Of a stretch of 64,000 nt of DNA, positions 1 to 8,965 are shown in pieces. A model generated the notes under the pieces. The model did no database searches. It was not told the DNA's origin and saw only the letters and a list, made by a program, of their open reading frames with translations. Origin of the DNA: a virus. The stretch lies in IMG/VR virus record IMGVR_UViG_3300009128_001551, positions 1 to 64,000 of that record. The stretch is one strand, 5' to 3'. Position numbers and translations under genes: made by a program. Every line of letters starts with the position of its first letter. The stretch's first letter is position 1.

Positions 1-37
1 GGACGTGCAATCAAGTCAGCAAAGGATTAATAGATAA
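1..37 (+). CDS. C-terminal end of an upstream gene (frame unresolved)
   Basis: The window opens inside a gene. Two forward frames give a tail with a stop just before the next start: one stops at 28-30, the other at 35-37 directly against the ATG at 38. Too few codons remain to choose between them or to name the protein. The tight spacing suggests it is co-transcribed with the baseplate gene that follows. Confidence 0.35.
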   Translation, partial: DVQSSQQRINR

Positions 38-334
38 ATGTCAACAGGAAGATATGCATTTACACCGAAGATTCTTGGTAGAAAGCTATATGCAACCAGT
101 GTATCATCGTCTAAGATCTTTAAAGCAATTGAGTCTGGTGCCCTTGAGTTTACAACGACAACATTAAAGGAAGGTCAGAGGCTTGACCAGATATCAGGAA
201 GAACGTATGGATCATCAGATCTGTGGTGGGTTATTGCTGCAGCAAGTGGAATAGGGTGGGGGCTACAGGTTCCTCCTGGAACAATAGTAAAAATTCCTAC
301 GAATATAAACGATGTATTTAGGCTAATAAGGTGA
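38..334 (+). CDS. Baseplate wedge protein, T4 gp53-like (LysM-like fold)
   Basis: A 98-aa protein. After a segment with GQRLDQIS and YGSSDLWWVIAAAS (about residues 47-70) it has a Pro/Gly turn and a VPPGTIVKIP strand. This is the short LysM-like pattern of gp53-type baseplate wedge proteins and small tail assembly proteins, where a Leu-Asp/aromatic helix is followed by 'W..I...N' and 'P.G..L.IP'. In T4 gp53 sits in the baseplate wedge. The start ATG has AAGGA about 10 nt upstream. It is followed after 3 nt by a large tail protein, which supports a baseplate role. A generic LysM tail protein is the alternative. Confidence 0.65.
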   Translation: MSTGRYAFTPKILGRKLYATSVSSSKIFKAIESGALEFTTTTLKEGQRLDQISGRTYGSSDLWWVIAAASGIGWGLQVPPGTIVKIPTNINDVFRLIR

Positions 335-337
335 TAA

Positions 338-3310
338 GTGGCAATAAGTTATTTAAGCGAAGCAACTGAGGGTCTTTTAAAGTATTTTGCCTCGACAGGA
401 AGAGATGACATCATATCCCTGATGACAAAAGCGTCTGCTTCAGATCAACAATCTGCAGCAATTCTAAGCGCAGCAAATATAGCAACTGGAGGAACGTCAA
501 ATATATCGCCAACAGATGCGGAATTGGTATCTCTGTTGCAACAAGCCCTGTGTGATACAACTGAAGGCTCATTTTTTACAAAGGATATTCTTAACACAGT
601 CGGAGAGCAGTTAAATAGTGAAGATGGTGACATAGAAAACCTTATAAAGGTCTATTTTGAGAAAGGTGCAGCAAAAACACCAAAAAGTTTTTTTATGGAG
701 GGTGATAATGACAGTGTTAAAAACATGACGCGGTCAGAGATAATAAGCACAGATGACGGCTTATCAAGCAATGAGACACAGCTAGGTATATCTGTTGTTA
801 ACACATCAATATCATCACCTGATAGATTTAAAAGTCCAACACTATCAGCGTTTGTGTTTCCGAATCTAAGAATGGGAATACCCACAAGAAACACAGATAG
901 CATCACATTGTTTTCTAATGCTATCTCAACAGTTGAGATGTCAAGGTGTGTTCCTTATATAAACCTTAGGTTTATGTCTGTTGTTCCCACAGTGTTAGGA
1001 GAGAGGACGAGACAGTTATCTCTCTTAAGGTTTCTTGGAATGAATTCAAAAAATGATCCTAATGATTCAATTGGAATGAACAATTCAGTCTTTGACGATG
1101 GTGCAAAAGATGAGTTTTTTGGAACAATTTCTGCTGGAGCTGCAGGAGACGATCTTGGAGTAAATCCGTCTGTGTCGACAGCAGGAATGGAGCTATTTAC
1201 GAGCCCGCAGACGCTAGTCAACGCCGATATTAATCGAGGAGATTTTTCAGGAAGAGCAGGAAGCATTCTTGATCCGTTTAAGCCTCTTATGACATTAAAC
1301 GGAATCAATATAAAAATTGAAGGACTTGGAAGAGCGTTACTTAGCTCAAAAACGGCAACAGTTGACATAACTCTTCATGATAGATCGAGGCTTGCTGATA
1401 TCGCTCCAATTGTTGCAATTGACCTATTTGGAACGACAAATGTCTTAATTGAATGGGGGTGGAATCACCCTGAAGGTGGGTCTGGCTCAAACAATCCGAT
1501 AGGAAAGTTTTTAAATAGCATGAAGACAAAAAATCTTTTCCATACAGTTTCATCAAACTACTCAATGGGAAATGATGGAACTGTAAAAATAACTTTAAGA
1601 TTAGCCTCTCGAGGAGGAACAGATTCGATTAATGTTCCTGTTGCCACAGGAGATGTTGTGCCTGTTTCTATATTTAAGCCAATATTGACGTCAATATTAT
1701 CTAAAAAGCTTCAAGATATTACAGACGCTGCCGATAATCAGCTAAGAGACATAAGAAATCAGGTGACAGTAAACTTAAGAAATGCATCATCAACATCATC
1801 TGTGATATCAAGAGAGTTATTTGAAGAATTTCACAATATATTGTCTCCACAGGCAGACATAAACACGTCAACAAGCACAAAAGCATTGACAAACGTCATA
1901 ACAAAGCTAATAGGAGAGGACGGTAACGGTGGAGAGCTAATTTCATTAAATGAGTCAAATCAATCACTAAAATCTGAATTAAAGGGGAAAATAGCCGCCC
2001 TGAGGCACGAAGATGCGACTGATCCGTTTTTACCTGATGACAGAATGATAACAGATGAGATTTTTCCAGGTGTAAAATCAGGTCTTCAGAATAATGAGTT
2101 TGTCTCTCTTGGAAAGCTGATAATGAGCTTTGTAGGATATCCTCTTGCTTCGTCAGGTAGATTTGATGAGACACAGGTGTTCTTTTATAGGTTTAATTCA
2201 CAGGCTGCTGCGGCTAGAAGGCTTGACATATCACAGTTTGTTGTCAATATAGAGGAATTTCGCATAAAGATGCTTAATAAGATTAGAAGTAATCCATCGT
2301 TAACAGTTAATGGGTTTTTATCTCTAATAAAAGATATCGTGTCAAATCCTTCTAATGTGAACTACGGGCTAACATCTTTATATAGGCGAAAGGCTACAGC
2401 TTCTGAGTCATCAAATCAGGGTGAAGAAGCCCAAAAAAGCATTGAAAAAATAAATAAAGAAATTGAAGAAAGGCTCAAGGAAATATACACAAGTGACAAT
2501 TGCGGCACAGCTTCAGGAGAATTTAGACTACCGGTTGTTAAATTTTACATGGATTCTCTTCCTGCAGTTGGTGATAATAATAAGGTAATTCTTAGAATTC
2601 ATGTGTTTGATCAGAGTGCAACGCCTCATGCAGATCAATTATTTCTACTGTCAGCACTTAATGACTCAGAGATATCAAGCCTAATAAAGGGCGCAGATTC
2701 TTCGACGTCAGAAATGGATGCTACTAATGTTGGAATCGATCCTGGCCAGAGTAGAAACGTCTTGTCAAGAAGTCAGGATGAAAACCACGTTGAGTCACCA
2801 TCTAAAGGTGAAAATTTAACAGACTATAATATGATTATATCAAAAACTAATCCTGAAAATATTAAGCGTCTTATTAAGCAAACGGTTCCCAATATAAACT
2901 TTGGATCACAGTTTACAGCATTAAAAAGTGTAACACTTAGTGCAAACACAGGCGGCGCGGTTGGCGATGCTCTATTACTTAACTCATTAGTTGATAAAGA
3001 TCCACAATCATCAACATCTCAAGCTGCTGCAATTGAAGACGTCAAGGTAATTCCTGCATCTGTTCGTGTTACAATGCTTGGATGTCCAATCATAGAGTAT
3101 GGACAGCAGTTTTTTCTTGATTTAAATACCGGTACAACAGCAGATAACCTCTATACAGTGACAAATATAAGTCACGCTTTATCAAGTGGAAAATTTGAAA
3201 CAAGTTTCAACTTAACGTTTGTTTCAAACGGAACAGTAAACACATTTAGAAATACCCTTTCAAGCGTGCTACCTAAGTTAATGTCTCAGTCTACAAATAT
3301 CGATACATAG
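338..3310 (+). CDS. Large baseplate/tail structural protein
   Basis: A 990-aa protein starting with GTG 3 nt after the gp53-like gene. I do not recognise a named family with certainty. Around residue 370 it has IEWGWNHP, a 'V.IEWGW.HP' strand seen in large uncharacterised phage baseplate/hub proteins, preceded by a segment that alternates like a beta sandwich (INIKIEGLG, ATVDITLHDRS). The middle (about residues 440-780) is helical and charged. The C-terminal 150 residues return to beta structure with an AxVRVTMLGCPII stretch and 'GQQFFLDLNTGTTADNLYTV'-type strands, typical of phage hub proteins where a domain ends on the tail tube. Position and size suit a baseplate hub or wedge component; the exact role is inferred. 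Confidence 0.55.
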   Translation: MAISYLSEATEGLLKYFASTGRDDIISLMTKASASDQQSAAILSAANIATGGTSNISPTDAELVSLLQQALCDTTEGSFFTKDILNTVGEQLNSEDGDIENLIKVYFEKGAAKTPKSFFMEGDNDSVKNMTRSEIISTDDGLSSNETQLGISVVNTSISSPDRFKSPTLSAFVFPNLRMGIPTRNTDSITLFSNAISTVEMSRCVPYINLRFMSVVPTVLGERTRQLSLLRFLGMNSKNDPNDSIGMNNSVFDDGAKDEFFGTISAGAAGDDLGVNPSVSTAGMELFTSPQTLVNADINRGDFSGRAGSILDPFKPLMTLNGINIKIEGLGRALLSSKTATVDITLHDRSRLADIAPIVAIDLFGTTNVLIEWGWNHPEGGSGSNNPIGKFLNSMKTKNLFHTVSSNYSMGNDGTVKITLRLASRGGTDSINVPVATGDVVPVSIFKPILTSILSKKLQDITDAADNQLRDIRNQVTVNLRNASSTSSVISRELFEEFHNILSPQADINTSTSTKALTNVITKLIGEDGNGGELISLNESNQSLKSELKGKIAALRHEDATDPFLPDDRMITDEIFPGVKSGLQNNEFVSLGKLIMSFVGYPLASSGRFDETQVFFYRFNSQAAAARRLDISQFVVNIEEFRIKMLNKIRSNPSLTVNGFLSLIKDIVSNPSNVNYGLTSLYRRKATASESSNQGEEAQKSIEKINKEIEERLKEIYTSDNCGTASGEFRLPVVKFYMDSLPAVGDNNKVILRIHVFDQSATPHADQLFLLSALNDSEISSLIKGADSSTSEMDATNVGIDPGQSRNVLSRSQDENHVESPSKGENLTDYNMIISKTNPENIKRLIKQTVPNINFGSQFTALKSVTLSANTGGAVGDALLLNSLVDKDPQSSTSQAAAIEDVKVIPASVRVTMLGCPIIEYGQQFFLDLNTGTTADNLYTVTNISHALSSGKFETSFNLTFVSNGTVNTFRNTLSSVLPKLMSQSTNIDT

Positions 3311-3336
3311 TCTATTGTAAAGATTACAATCATTAT

Positions 3337-4518
3337 ATGAAGCTTGCAATCTCTTCAAAGGTGATGGGAACAGATAGACATCTTCTTTGTGATGGTGATA
3401 GCTTTTCGTGGATATCGATAATTCCAGATAATGTATGGTCTTTGGGAGACAATGATAGATCACGAGATCTTTCTGCTGTTGCACTGGCGCTAGATAAAAG
3501 CCTGACATTGTTCGACACAGAAAGCCAAAAAAACATGTGGCAGACTCTGAGAAAAGATAGTGATAGGTCCTATGTTCCATGGGCATATTCTATTTCGTGT
3601 GACCAATTTAAGAATCATATTTTTAGAATTAAAAGAAGTGCATATAAGATAATTGATGAAATAAGTGGATCGTATTACGATGATGTATTTGTTGAAAATA
3701 GAAAGCTTCTGACGGATTTAAAAAGAGCAAAAGTAAATAAAAGTCGATTACAGAATATAGATGATCTTCATTCCTCTCTTTTTAAATTTAGACCAAAGAT
3801 CGATGGATTAATTCAACAAATAAGATACGATCAGTCAAAATCAACTACAGGAAGGCTAACTGTAAAAAGCGGTCCAAACATCTTGACGCTAAAAAAAGAA
3901 AATAGGTCTATTTTTTCATCTAGATTTCATGATGGGAGATTGTTACAGGTTGATTTTGTATCGCTTGAACCGAGAATTGCTTTGGACGTAGCTGGTATTG
4001 CAGCACCAAATGATATCTATGATGACATTAGCAAGAACATATTCGATGGTAAGATATCAAGAGATATATCAAAAATATCAACAATTTGCTGCCTATACGG
4101 AATGACATCAAAGAATCTTTCACTTAAGCTTCCTCCAGACAACGATGCTGATATGATATTATCATCCATTAAATCATACTTTAAAATTAGAAATCTTGAG
4201 AGGGGCCTAAAATCCTTTTATGATCAGAATGGATTTATAGAAAATCTATATGGAAGAAAAATTTTATCTGATTCATCTCATGTAAATCATTATTTACAGT
4301 CTACTGGTGTTGATGCGTCTCTTCTTGGATTTAGATACCTGTTAGAAAGATGTAAGAACATGAATGTGAATCTATTGCCAGTGTTTGTAATTCATGATGC
4401 AATGATTATTGATGCACCTGAAAAAAGTGTAGCTAAAATAGAAAAAATCGCATCTGAGGGAGTAAAGATAAGGGGAATATCACAAAAGTTTCCTGTAAAG
4501 ATTGAGAATTTTGTGTAA
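3337..4518 (+). CDS. Mini family-A DNA polymerase (polymerase domain only)
   Basis: A 393-aa family A (Pol I-like) polymerase. Motifs: TGRL followed by GPNILTL (from residue 171; the TGRLSS...PNLQ region); motif A VDFVSLEPRIA with catalytic D206; O-helix/motif B with R242, K246, Y254 and G255 spaced exactly as in Pol I (R754, K758, Y766, G767); motif C VIHDAMII with H353-D354. The residue matching Pol I Phe762 is Ile250, which is unusual. No 3'-5' exonuclease or 5' nuclease domain is present; the first ~130 residues are unassigned. A separate C-family replicative polymerase is encoded at 38414, so this enzyme is more likely a repair, gap-filling or lesion-bypass polymerase than the main replicase (inference). 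Confidence 0.85.
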   Translation: MKLAISSKVMGTDRHLLCDGDSFSWISIIPDNVWSLGDNDRSRDLSAVALALDKSLTLFDTESQKNMWQTLRKDSDRSYVPWAYSISCDQFKNHIFRIKRSAYKIIDEISGSYYDDVFVENRKLLTDLKRAKVNKSRLQNIDDLHSSLFKFRPKIDGLIQQIRYDQSKSTTGRLTVKSGPNILTLKKENRSIFSSRFHDGRLLQVDFVSLEPRIALDVAGIAAPNDIYDDISKNIFDGKISRDISKISTICCLYGMTSKNLSLKLPPDNDADMILSSIKSYFKIRNLERGLKSFYDQNGFIENLYGRKILSDSSHVNHYLQSTGVDASLLGFRYLLERCKNMNVNLLPVFVIHDAMIIDAPEKSVAKIEKIASEGVKIRGISQKFPVKIENFV

Positions 4519-4536
4519 AATATCATAGAGGTATAA

Positions 4537-5112
4537 ATGTTAACACCTGAAATTGTTGAATCAAACTGGAAGAAATTTGAAAAGCTTTGTATTCGTTTAA
4601 AAGATGATAATGTTAATAGACTGCTAAACGAAATAGGAGAGAGAATTATTATGTGCCCTCTCTCAGTGAAAAATGATCAGCCGGGATGCTATCCTGGTGG
4701 GTTAATTGAAAATAGTCTTGATGTAACAATGGCAATGAAGACTCTTAATGAGACATTTAGCATGGGTCTAGATGTTACGTCAATTATAAAAGTGGGACTT
4801 TTTCATAATCTTGGAAAGATAGGGGATCTCACAGGCCCTAGTCTTGTTGATCAAGATAGCGACTGGCATCGAGAAAAGTTGGGTCAGCACTATAAGTTTA
4901 ATGAAAATATTGATAAGATGTCTGTGTCACATAGGGCTCTATATCTGTTGCAACACTTTAATGTGAATCTATCTCGAGAGGAGTGGGTTGCAATACAACT
5001 TGCACAGGGATCACACTTTGAAGAGAATAGATTCTATGTGGGTCATGAACCAACAGTAGCTCTAGCATTGCAACAGGCAAGAAATATTGTCTATCACATA
5101 GAAAGGCAGTGA
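4537..5112 (+). CDS. HD-domain phosphohydrolase-like protein, degenerate metal site
   Basis: A 191-aa protein with the layout of small phage HD proteins: YPGGLIENSLDV (about residues 52-63) matches the usual 'GGL..HS..V', and FHNLGKIGD (89-97) matches the 'LxHDIGKIGD' signature. Two metal ligands differ: the first His is Asn59 and the Asp of HD is Asn91, while His90 and a later SHRALYLL histidine remain. HD enzymes cleave phosphoesters of nucleotides or cyclic nucleotides; the changes suggest lost or altered catalysis, perhaps a binding role. It starts 18 nt after the polymerase with GAGG upstream, so both are likely co-expressed. Confidence 0.6.
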   Translation: MLTPEIVESNWKKFEKLCIRLKDDNVNRLLNEIGERIIMCPLSVKNDQPGCYPGGLIENSLDVTMAMKTLNETFSMGLDVTSIIKVGLFHNLGKIGDLTGPSLVDQDSDWHREKLGQHYKFNENIDKMSVSHRALYLLQHFNVNLSREEWVAIQLAQGSHFEENRFYVGHEPTVALALQQARNIVYHIERQ

Positions 5113-5130
5113 TGTTGAATTGTGACAGCC

Positions 5131-5137
5131 TATTTAT
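5131..5137 (+). promoter_or_regulatory. TATTTAT motif, possible late promoter element (one mismatch)
   Basis: CTATTTAT, one base off the recurring ATATTTAT motif. It ends only 7 nt before the ATG at 5145, closer than the other sites, and the start has no clear Shine-Dalgarno sequence. It may be a -10-like element giving a very short leader, or a chance match. Confidence 0.25.
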
Positions 5138-5144
5138 TTAAGCG

Positions 5145-6707
5145 ATGTCACGTTTAAAGTCAAAAGAATTTAAAAAGAAATATTCCTCATCTATGAGAAA
5201 CGTATCAGGTGACGGCGTCTGGTCTTCTCGTGGAACAGCAATTCCGGTCGGAGGTGCAATAGGCGGAGGAGATGACTATTACTATAAGATAGGTAGAAAT
5301 AGGAGACCTTATTATCAGGGTGATATGGGATCACCGACACAGTCGGCTGATGCAAATTTTTCATCTTTGTTAGGTCAGAATGCAGGAGGATATGATCCTG
5401 AGGAGTTTGACAGGACGATGTTTCCAGACCAAGATCAAGTTTCATGCAGCCAGCATTACAATGAAGAATATGACGATACTCACGTTGATGATGTAACACC
5501 GCTGAGAACAAGAAAGCTTTCAAAACCAAAGTCATATCTTAGAATTAGAGAGAACAATCTTCCTTCGATGATTGAGATATATGATACTGATCCAGGAGAT
5601 ATTGATTTTTTAAATGAGATAAGCATTGAAACTGCAATTCGCGGTGTGGTAGGTGGTGTTACGTCTGTTCTAGACCTTATTCCAAACCCAGCTGTTCAAA
5701 CATTTGTTTCTATCATATCAACGATCTTGCTTTTCTTTGATGGTCAGGATTTCATGTCTGAAAATAATGAGGCTGGCGCCGCTTTAAAGATGCACACGGG
5801 TGTTTCTCTTGCAGAGGCAGGCCAGCTTGATGAGGATGGGTTTAAAGAGCTGATAGGGAAGATCTGTGAGTTAGATTTTGATGCAAGGGCTGATCTAAGA
5901 AAGGAAATAGATGACGTAACAGATACCCTTCGACCTGTTGTAAGTGAGATAATAGCTATGTGGCCTGGTGCTGGAAAGATGTCTCTAACTGTAAAGCTAA
6001 CACCAGACAGCGTTGTTAATCTGTTTGGAGAAATTCTAAGTAAGCTGACAACAATTACAGGCGTTGAAAGAATTTTAAATAACTTTATCGGTCCATCGTA
6101 TGTTGGGCTTTTTGTGAAAAGAATAGGCAGCCTTCCTTTTCGAGGAATTGCAGCAACGGCGATGGTGTCAAGATATGGAATAATATTAAATGCAACGCAC
6201 GCAGATGATAACCCATGTTCAATGTATGCAAAAAAGCCTGATAGAGATGACATAGAGAAAAAAGAGAAAGGGCTAGAGGCGGCTGATATCGATTCTGAAG
6301 AGGTTAAACATGTGCTTTCTAACATAGGTCGAGAAATAGACACCGGAAACATAACAGCGGGTGACGTATTTATGGCAGTTTCAACTAAAGATCCATCATA
6401 TCTTGGACTAAGTGAAATTAGAACGTTTATTAGAGAATCAATTTCAGAGATTGAAAAAAGTGATGACGATGAGATCGACGAGTTTAGCGTAGTTGGAGGA
6501 ATCTCTGGTGCAATAACACCCTTGGGGACAGATTCCTCTGGAAGACGAGATAGTAGAGATAGTCACGTCAAAAGAGCAAAAACATCAGCGAAATTTTTTG
6601 GCGGAGGAAGTCTTGCAGATCCAGACTCTCCTAAGAGAGATTATACAGCAGCTGAAAAATTTGCAAAGGGAGTTGTTAGAAAGCCCAAAAAAAACCAAGC
6701 AAAATAG
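5145..6707 (+). CDS. Unknown protein, probable virion component
   Basis: A 520-aa protein I do not recognise. The N-terminus (1-90) is basic then Gly/Tyr-rich with low complexity. A mostly hydrophobic stretch at about residues 163-202 (GVVGGV, then TFVSIISTILLFF) could be a membrane-active or buried helix pair. The centre is a helical region rich in Asp/Glu, and the C-terminal 70 residues are Ser/Gly/Lys-rich and basic. This plan (flexible basic ends around a hydrophobic core) would suit an internal or tail-associated virion protein, possibly one that meets the membrane or DNA. Its isolated position between replication genes gives no further clue. Confidence 0.4.
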   Translation: MSRLKSKEFKKKYSSSMRNVSGDGVWSSRGTAIPVGGAIGGGDDYYYKIGRNRRPYYQGDMGSPTQSADANFSSLLGQNAGGYDPEEFDRTMFPDQDQVSCSQHYNEEYDDTHVDDVTPLRTRKLSKPKSYLRIRENNLPSMIEIYDTDPGDIDFLNEISIETAIRGVVGGVTSVLDLIPNPAVQTFVSIISTILLFFDGQDFMSENNEAGAALKMHTGVSLAEAGQLDEDGFKELIGKICELDFDARADLRKEIDDVTDTLRPVVSEIIAMWPGAGKMSLTVKLTPDSVVNLFGEILSKLTTITGVERILNNFIGPSYVGLFVKRIGSLPFRGIAATAMVSRYGIILNATHADDNPCSMYAKKPDRDDIEKKEKGLEAADIDSEEVKHVLSNIGREIDTGNITAGDVFMAVSTKDPSYLGLSEIRTFIRESISEIEKSDDDEIDEFSVVGGISGAITPLGTDSSGRRDSRDSHVKRAKTSAKFFGGGSLADPDSPKRDYTAAEKFAKGVVRKPKKNQAK

Positions 6708-6720
6708 ATGAACAAGATAT

Positions 6721-6726
6721 TATAAT
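6721..6726 (+). promoter_or_regulatory. Possible -10 box upstream of the SSB gene
   Basis: The 105-nt gap between 6707 and 6813 is very AT-rich and holds a TATAAT hexamer at 6721-6726 but no good -35 match 17 nt upstream. A strong AAGGAG ribosome site precedes the SSB start. A promoter serving the SSB-RecA block is plausible but unproven. Confidence 0.35.
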
Positions 6727-6812
6727 ATAAAAATTTAAACACTTATCATTAGCACAATAATATTAAATTGCACTATGCAAACATTGAACATTAAACATTA
6801 AGGAGTTAAAAA

Positions 6813-7580
6813 ATGTCAGTTGATTTTGATGCGATTCGCAAGAAGCTTGAGAGATTAAGCGGAACAAATAAAAACAGGTCTAGAACTTGGAGACCACAAG
6901 AGGGAGAGGAGCACACTGTTAGGCTTCTATCATTTCCTGATAATGACGGCCAACCGTTTAAGGAGCTGTGGTTCTACTATAACATTGGGAGTGAACGAGG
7001 GTTACTTTCACCATACCAATTTGACGATCCAGATCCTATCCAAGAGCTTATCACAAAGCTTAGAGAAGACGGCACAAAGGAGTCATACGAGCTAGCAAAG
7101 AAGCTATACCCGAAGATGAGAACATATGCACCTGTAGTTGTCAGAGGAGAAGAAGATAAAGGTGTCCAGATCTGGGGATTTGGAAAGACAGTTTATCAGA
7201 ATCTTCTGGGTCTGATGCTTGACGAGGACTACGGAGATATTACAGATCCGCAGACGGGTCGTGATATCAAGGTTACATGTACAAAGCAGCCTGGAAGACA
7301 GTGGTCAATGACAGAGGTAAGGCCTAGAGGAAAGGAGTCGATGCTGTCGACAGATTCAGCACAGGCAAACACCTGGCTAACAGACATGCCAGATCCGTCT
7401 GATATGTTTCAGTGCAAGTCATACGACGAGCTGTCAAAGATTATCAATGATTGGCTGGGTGAAGATGATGAGTCTGACGAGACATCAGATAATAGTGATA
7501 CAACAGCAACGGCAACAGCAGATTCAACTCGATATGGGTCTATTGATGAGGCATTTGCTGATCTAATTGATGATGAATAG
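6813..7580 (+). CDS. Single-stranded DNA-binding protein, T4 gp32-like
   Basis: A 255-aa protein with the three-part gp32 layout: a short basic N-terminus (residues 1-25) of the kind used for cooperative self-binding; an OB-fold-like core with W-R-P-Q-E-G-E-E-H-T-V-R-L-L near residues 27-40; and an acidic low-complexity tail (about 217-255, ending DLIDDE) of the type that recruits replication partners. The core also has conserved aromatics (ELWFYYNIG, YAPVVVRG, QIWGFGKTVYQ). gp32 coats single-stranded DNA during replication, recombination and repair. Immediately downstream are RecA, a flap nuclease, helicase and RNR. A perfect AAGGAG sits 7 nt before the ATG. Classical gp32 zinc cysteines are not evident. 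Confidence 0.8.
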   Translation: MSVDFDAIRKKLERLSGTNKNRSRTWRPQEGEEHTVRLLSFPDNDGQPFKELWFYYNIGSERGLLSPYQFDDPDPIQELITKLREDGTKESYELAKKLYPKMRTYAPVVVRGEEDKGVQIWGFGKTVYQNLLGLMLDEDYGDITDPQTGRDIKVTCTKQPGRQWSMTEVRPRGKESMLSTDSAQANTWLTDMPDPSDMFQCKSYDELSKIINDWLGEDDESDETSDNSDTTATATADSTRYGSIDEAFADLIDDE

Positions 7581-7619
7581 TTTGTTCCGGCAATACCGGA
7601 CTTATTCTTAGGAAGATAA

Positions 7620-8378
7620 ATGTCAAAACAAGACTTTACATCTGACCTCATAAGTGCCCTCAACAAGGAGCATGGCTCTAGAGTCGCTTATAATCTTTCA
7701 TGTGATGAGTCACCAACTCATGTCAAGAGATGGATCTCTACGGGCTCAAGGCTTTTAGACTATATATGCTCAAATAGACGAGACGGTGGCATCCCTGAGG
7801 GGAGGATCATAGAGATATTTGGGCCGCCATCAATCGGTAAGTCACATATTGCTACACAGATTGCTGCATCGACTCAAAAGATGGGCGGTATTGTTGTGTA
7901 TATTGACACAGAGAATGCAACAAGTGTTGAAAATCTAGGAATGCTTGGAGTTGATGTATCAAAACGATTTGTATATGTTGACACTCATTGTACTGAAGAG
8001 GTTTTGTCAATTGCTGAATCAACAATAATGAAAGCAAAGGCAATGAATAAAGACATTCCTGTTACTATTGTGTGGGATTCTGTTGCTGCTTCTTCTCCAA
8101 AGGCAGAACTTCTGGGTGACTATGATAAAGAATCAATAGGCCTTCAAGCACGAGCAATTTCAAAAGGAATGAGAAAGATCACAGGTGTGATTGCAAATCA
8201 AAATGTGCTGTTTGTTATATTAAATCAGGTCAGAACAAAGATAGGTGTTCTCTATGGAGATCCAGATTGCGTAAACCCAGAAACAACAAAAATTAAAATT
8301 CGTTACGACGAAAACTCACTTTTCGCGGAGAGGTTCCGTGAATATAACGCCAAAGGAGATAATAATGGCACAAATTGA
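7620..8378 (+). CDS. RecA/UvsX recombinase, N-terminal half fused to split-intein N fragment
   Basis: A 252-aa product. Residues 1-216 are RecA/UvsX-type recombinase: STGSRLLDYI, Walker A GPPSIGKS (residues 68-75), VVYIDTENA, VTIVWDSVAA (Walker B) and the NQVRTKIGVLYGDPD loop. At Cys217 (8268) the extein stops and 36 residues of intein follow (CVNPETTKIKIRYD...), ending at TGA 8376-8378. The rest of the intein and of RecA is in another frame from 8365. RecA filaments pair homologous DNA in phage recombination-dependent replication and repair. A working protein needs trans-splicing with the second fragment; the mature product would be about 386 aa. Frameshift damage is the alternative, but the second ORF has its own ribosome site. 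Confidence 0.88.
   Translation: MSKQDFTSDLISALNKEHGSRVAYNLSCDESPTHVKRWISTGSRLLDYICSNRRDGGIPEGRIIEIFGPPSIGKSHIATQIAASTQKMGGIVVYIDTENATSVENLGMLGVDVSKRFVYVDTHCTEEVLSIAESTIMKAKAMNKDIPVTIVWDSVAASSPKAELLGDYDKESIGLQARAISKGMRKITGVIANQNVLFVILNQVRTKIGVLYGDPDCVNPETTKIKIRYDENSLFAERFREYNAKGDNNGTN
8268..8375 (+). other. Split intein, N fragment (36 aa)
   Basis: The extein/intein boundary is GDPD|C. The catalytic Cys1 codon is TGC 8268-8270. The fragment is only 36 codons, far shorter than the ~100-residue N fragment of common split inteins, because block B (the T..H motif) lies in the C fragment. This is the arrangement known for 'atypically split' inteins first described from metagenomic phage genes, including UvsX. 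No endonuclease domain is present. Confidence 0.85.
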
Positions 8379-8712
8379 AAGAGAGATGACTTTTTCTGAA
8401 TACGCAAGTATTTTAGGGATTGATGATTTCGAAACACCTTGTGAATATGATCTTTCCGATGTTGGTACTATGATTGAAGGTCCAGATGGCTTTAAGCCAA
8501 TGACTAATTTCGTAGTGAAGCCAGCAGTGGATACATCGTATATGCTTGGTGATTTAAATGCAACGTCAGTTCATAGAACACTTGTCGACGGAGAGTGGAC
8601 GAAGCTAAAAGACAATCCTGATGCAAAACAACTACAAGGAAAAATGAATGTAGTAGATGTTTCAGTTCCAGATGGAAATGCTTATATTGCTAATGGCCAT
8701 ATTAATCACAAC
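8365..8712 (+). other. Split intein, C fragment (116 aa)
   Basis: Covers blocks B, F and G, ending in His-Asn before Thr+1, the residues needed for Asn cyclisation and the second cleavage. Together with the 36-aa N fragment it makes a 152-residue mini-intein with no homing-endonuclease domain. Inserted at the GDP(D)|TTPGG loop of RecA, close to the DNA-binding L2 region. Confidence 0.85.
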
Positions 8713-8727
8713 ACAACTCCGGGTGGT
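8365..8727 (+). CDS. Split-intein C fragment plus RecA exon 1 (joined by RNA splicing to 9836-10333)
   Basis: The ATG at 8365 has AAAGGAG 6 nt upstream and overlaps the stop of the first fragment by 14 nt. Residues 1-116 are intein: block B NATSVHRTLVDGEW, block F-like VVDVSVPDGNAY, and block G IANGHINHN ending at 8712. The +1 extein residue is Thr (8713), followed by T-P-G-G, the conserved RecA stretch after GDP(D/E). The 5' splice site of a group I intron falls after GGT at 8727. Without RNA splicing the frame runs only to a stop at 8755-8757. Spliced exon 2 restores TTPGG-RAIPFHASTR. The product is therefore IntC-RecA-C, which must splice in trans to the 7620 product. Confidence 0.85.
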
Positions 8728-8965
8728 GAAATGCTTGCCTCCCAAGCACGAGTATAAAATGCAAATTCATCCCGTGAATTGTCTGGGACGCCCTAAGAGC
8801 CGACTTCACTACAACGTGGCGAGTAATTGCGAGCGTGAATGTCAAAAAGAAGTAGGATTGGGTAATCAGCAGCCAAGTTTCCTGGTGACAGGTCAAAGGT
8901 TCAGAGACTAGTGTTATTAACCTTACAAAGAAATAAATTTTATGGTAAAGCTTTACCGTTTCATA

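Noticed and set aside
8338-8364. GTG 8338 as start of the intein C fragment
   Set aside because: It reads through the AAAGGAG ribosome site; ATG 8365 has correct spacing.
8338-8378. Frame break in recA as sequencing error or pseudogene
   Set aside because: The break lies exactly inside an intein, the second ORF has a strong ribosome site, both halves keep all splicing residues, and the pattern equals that of known atypically split inteins.
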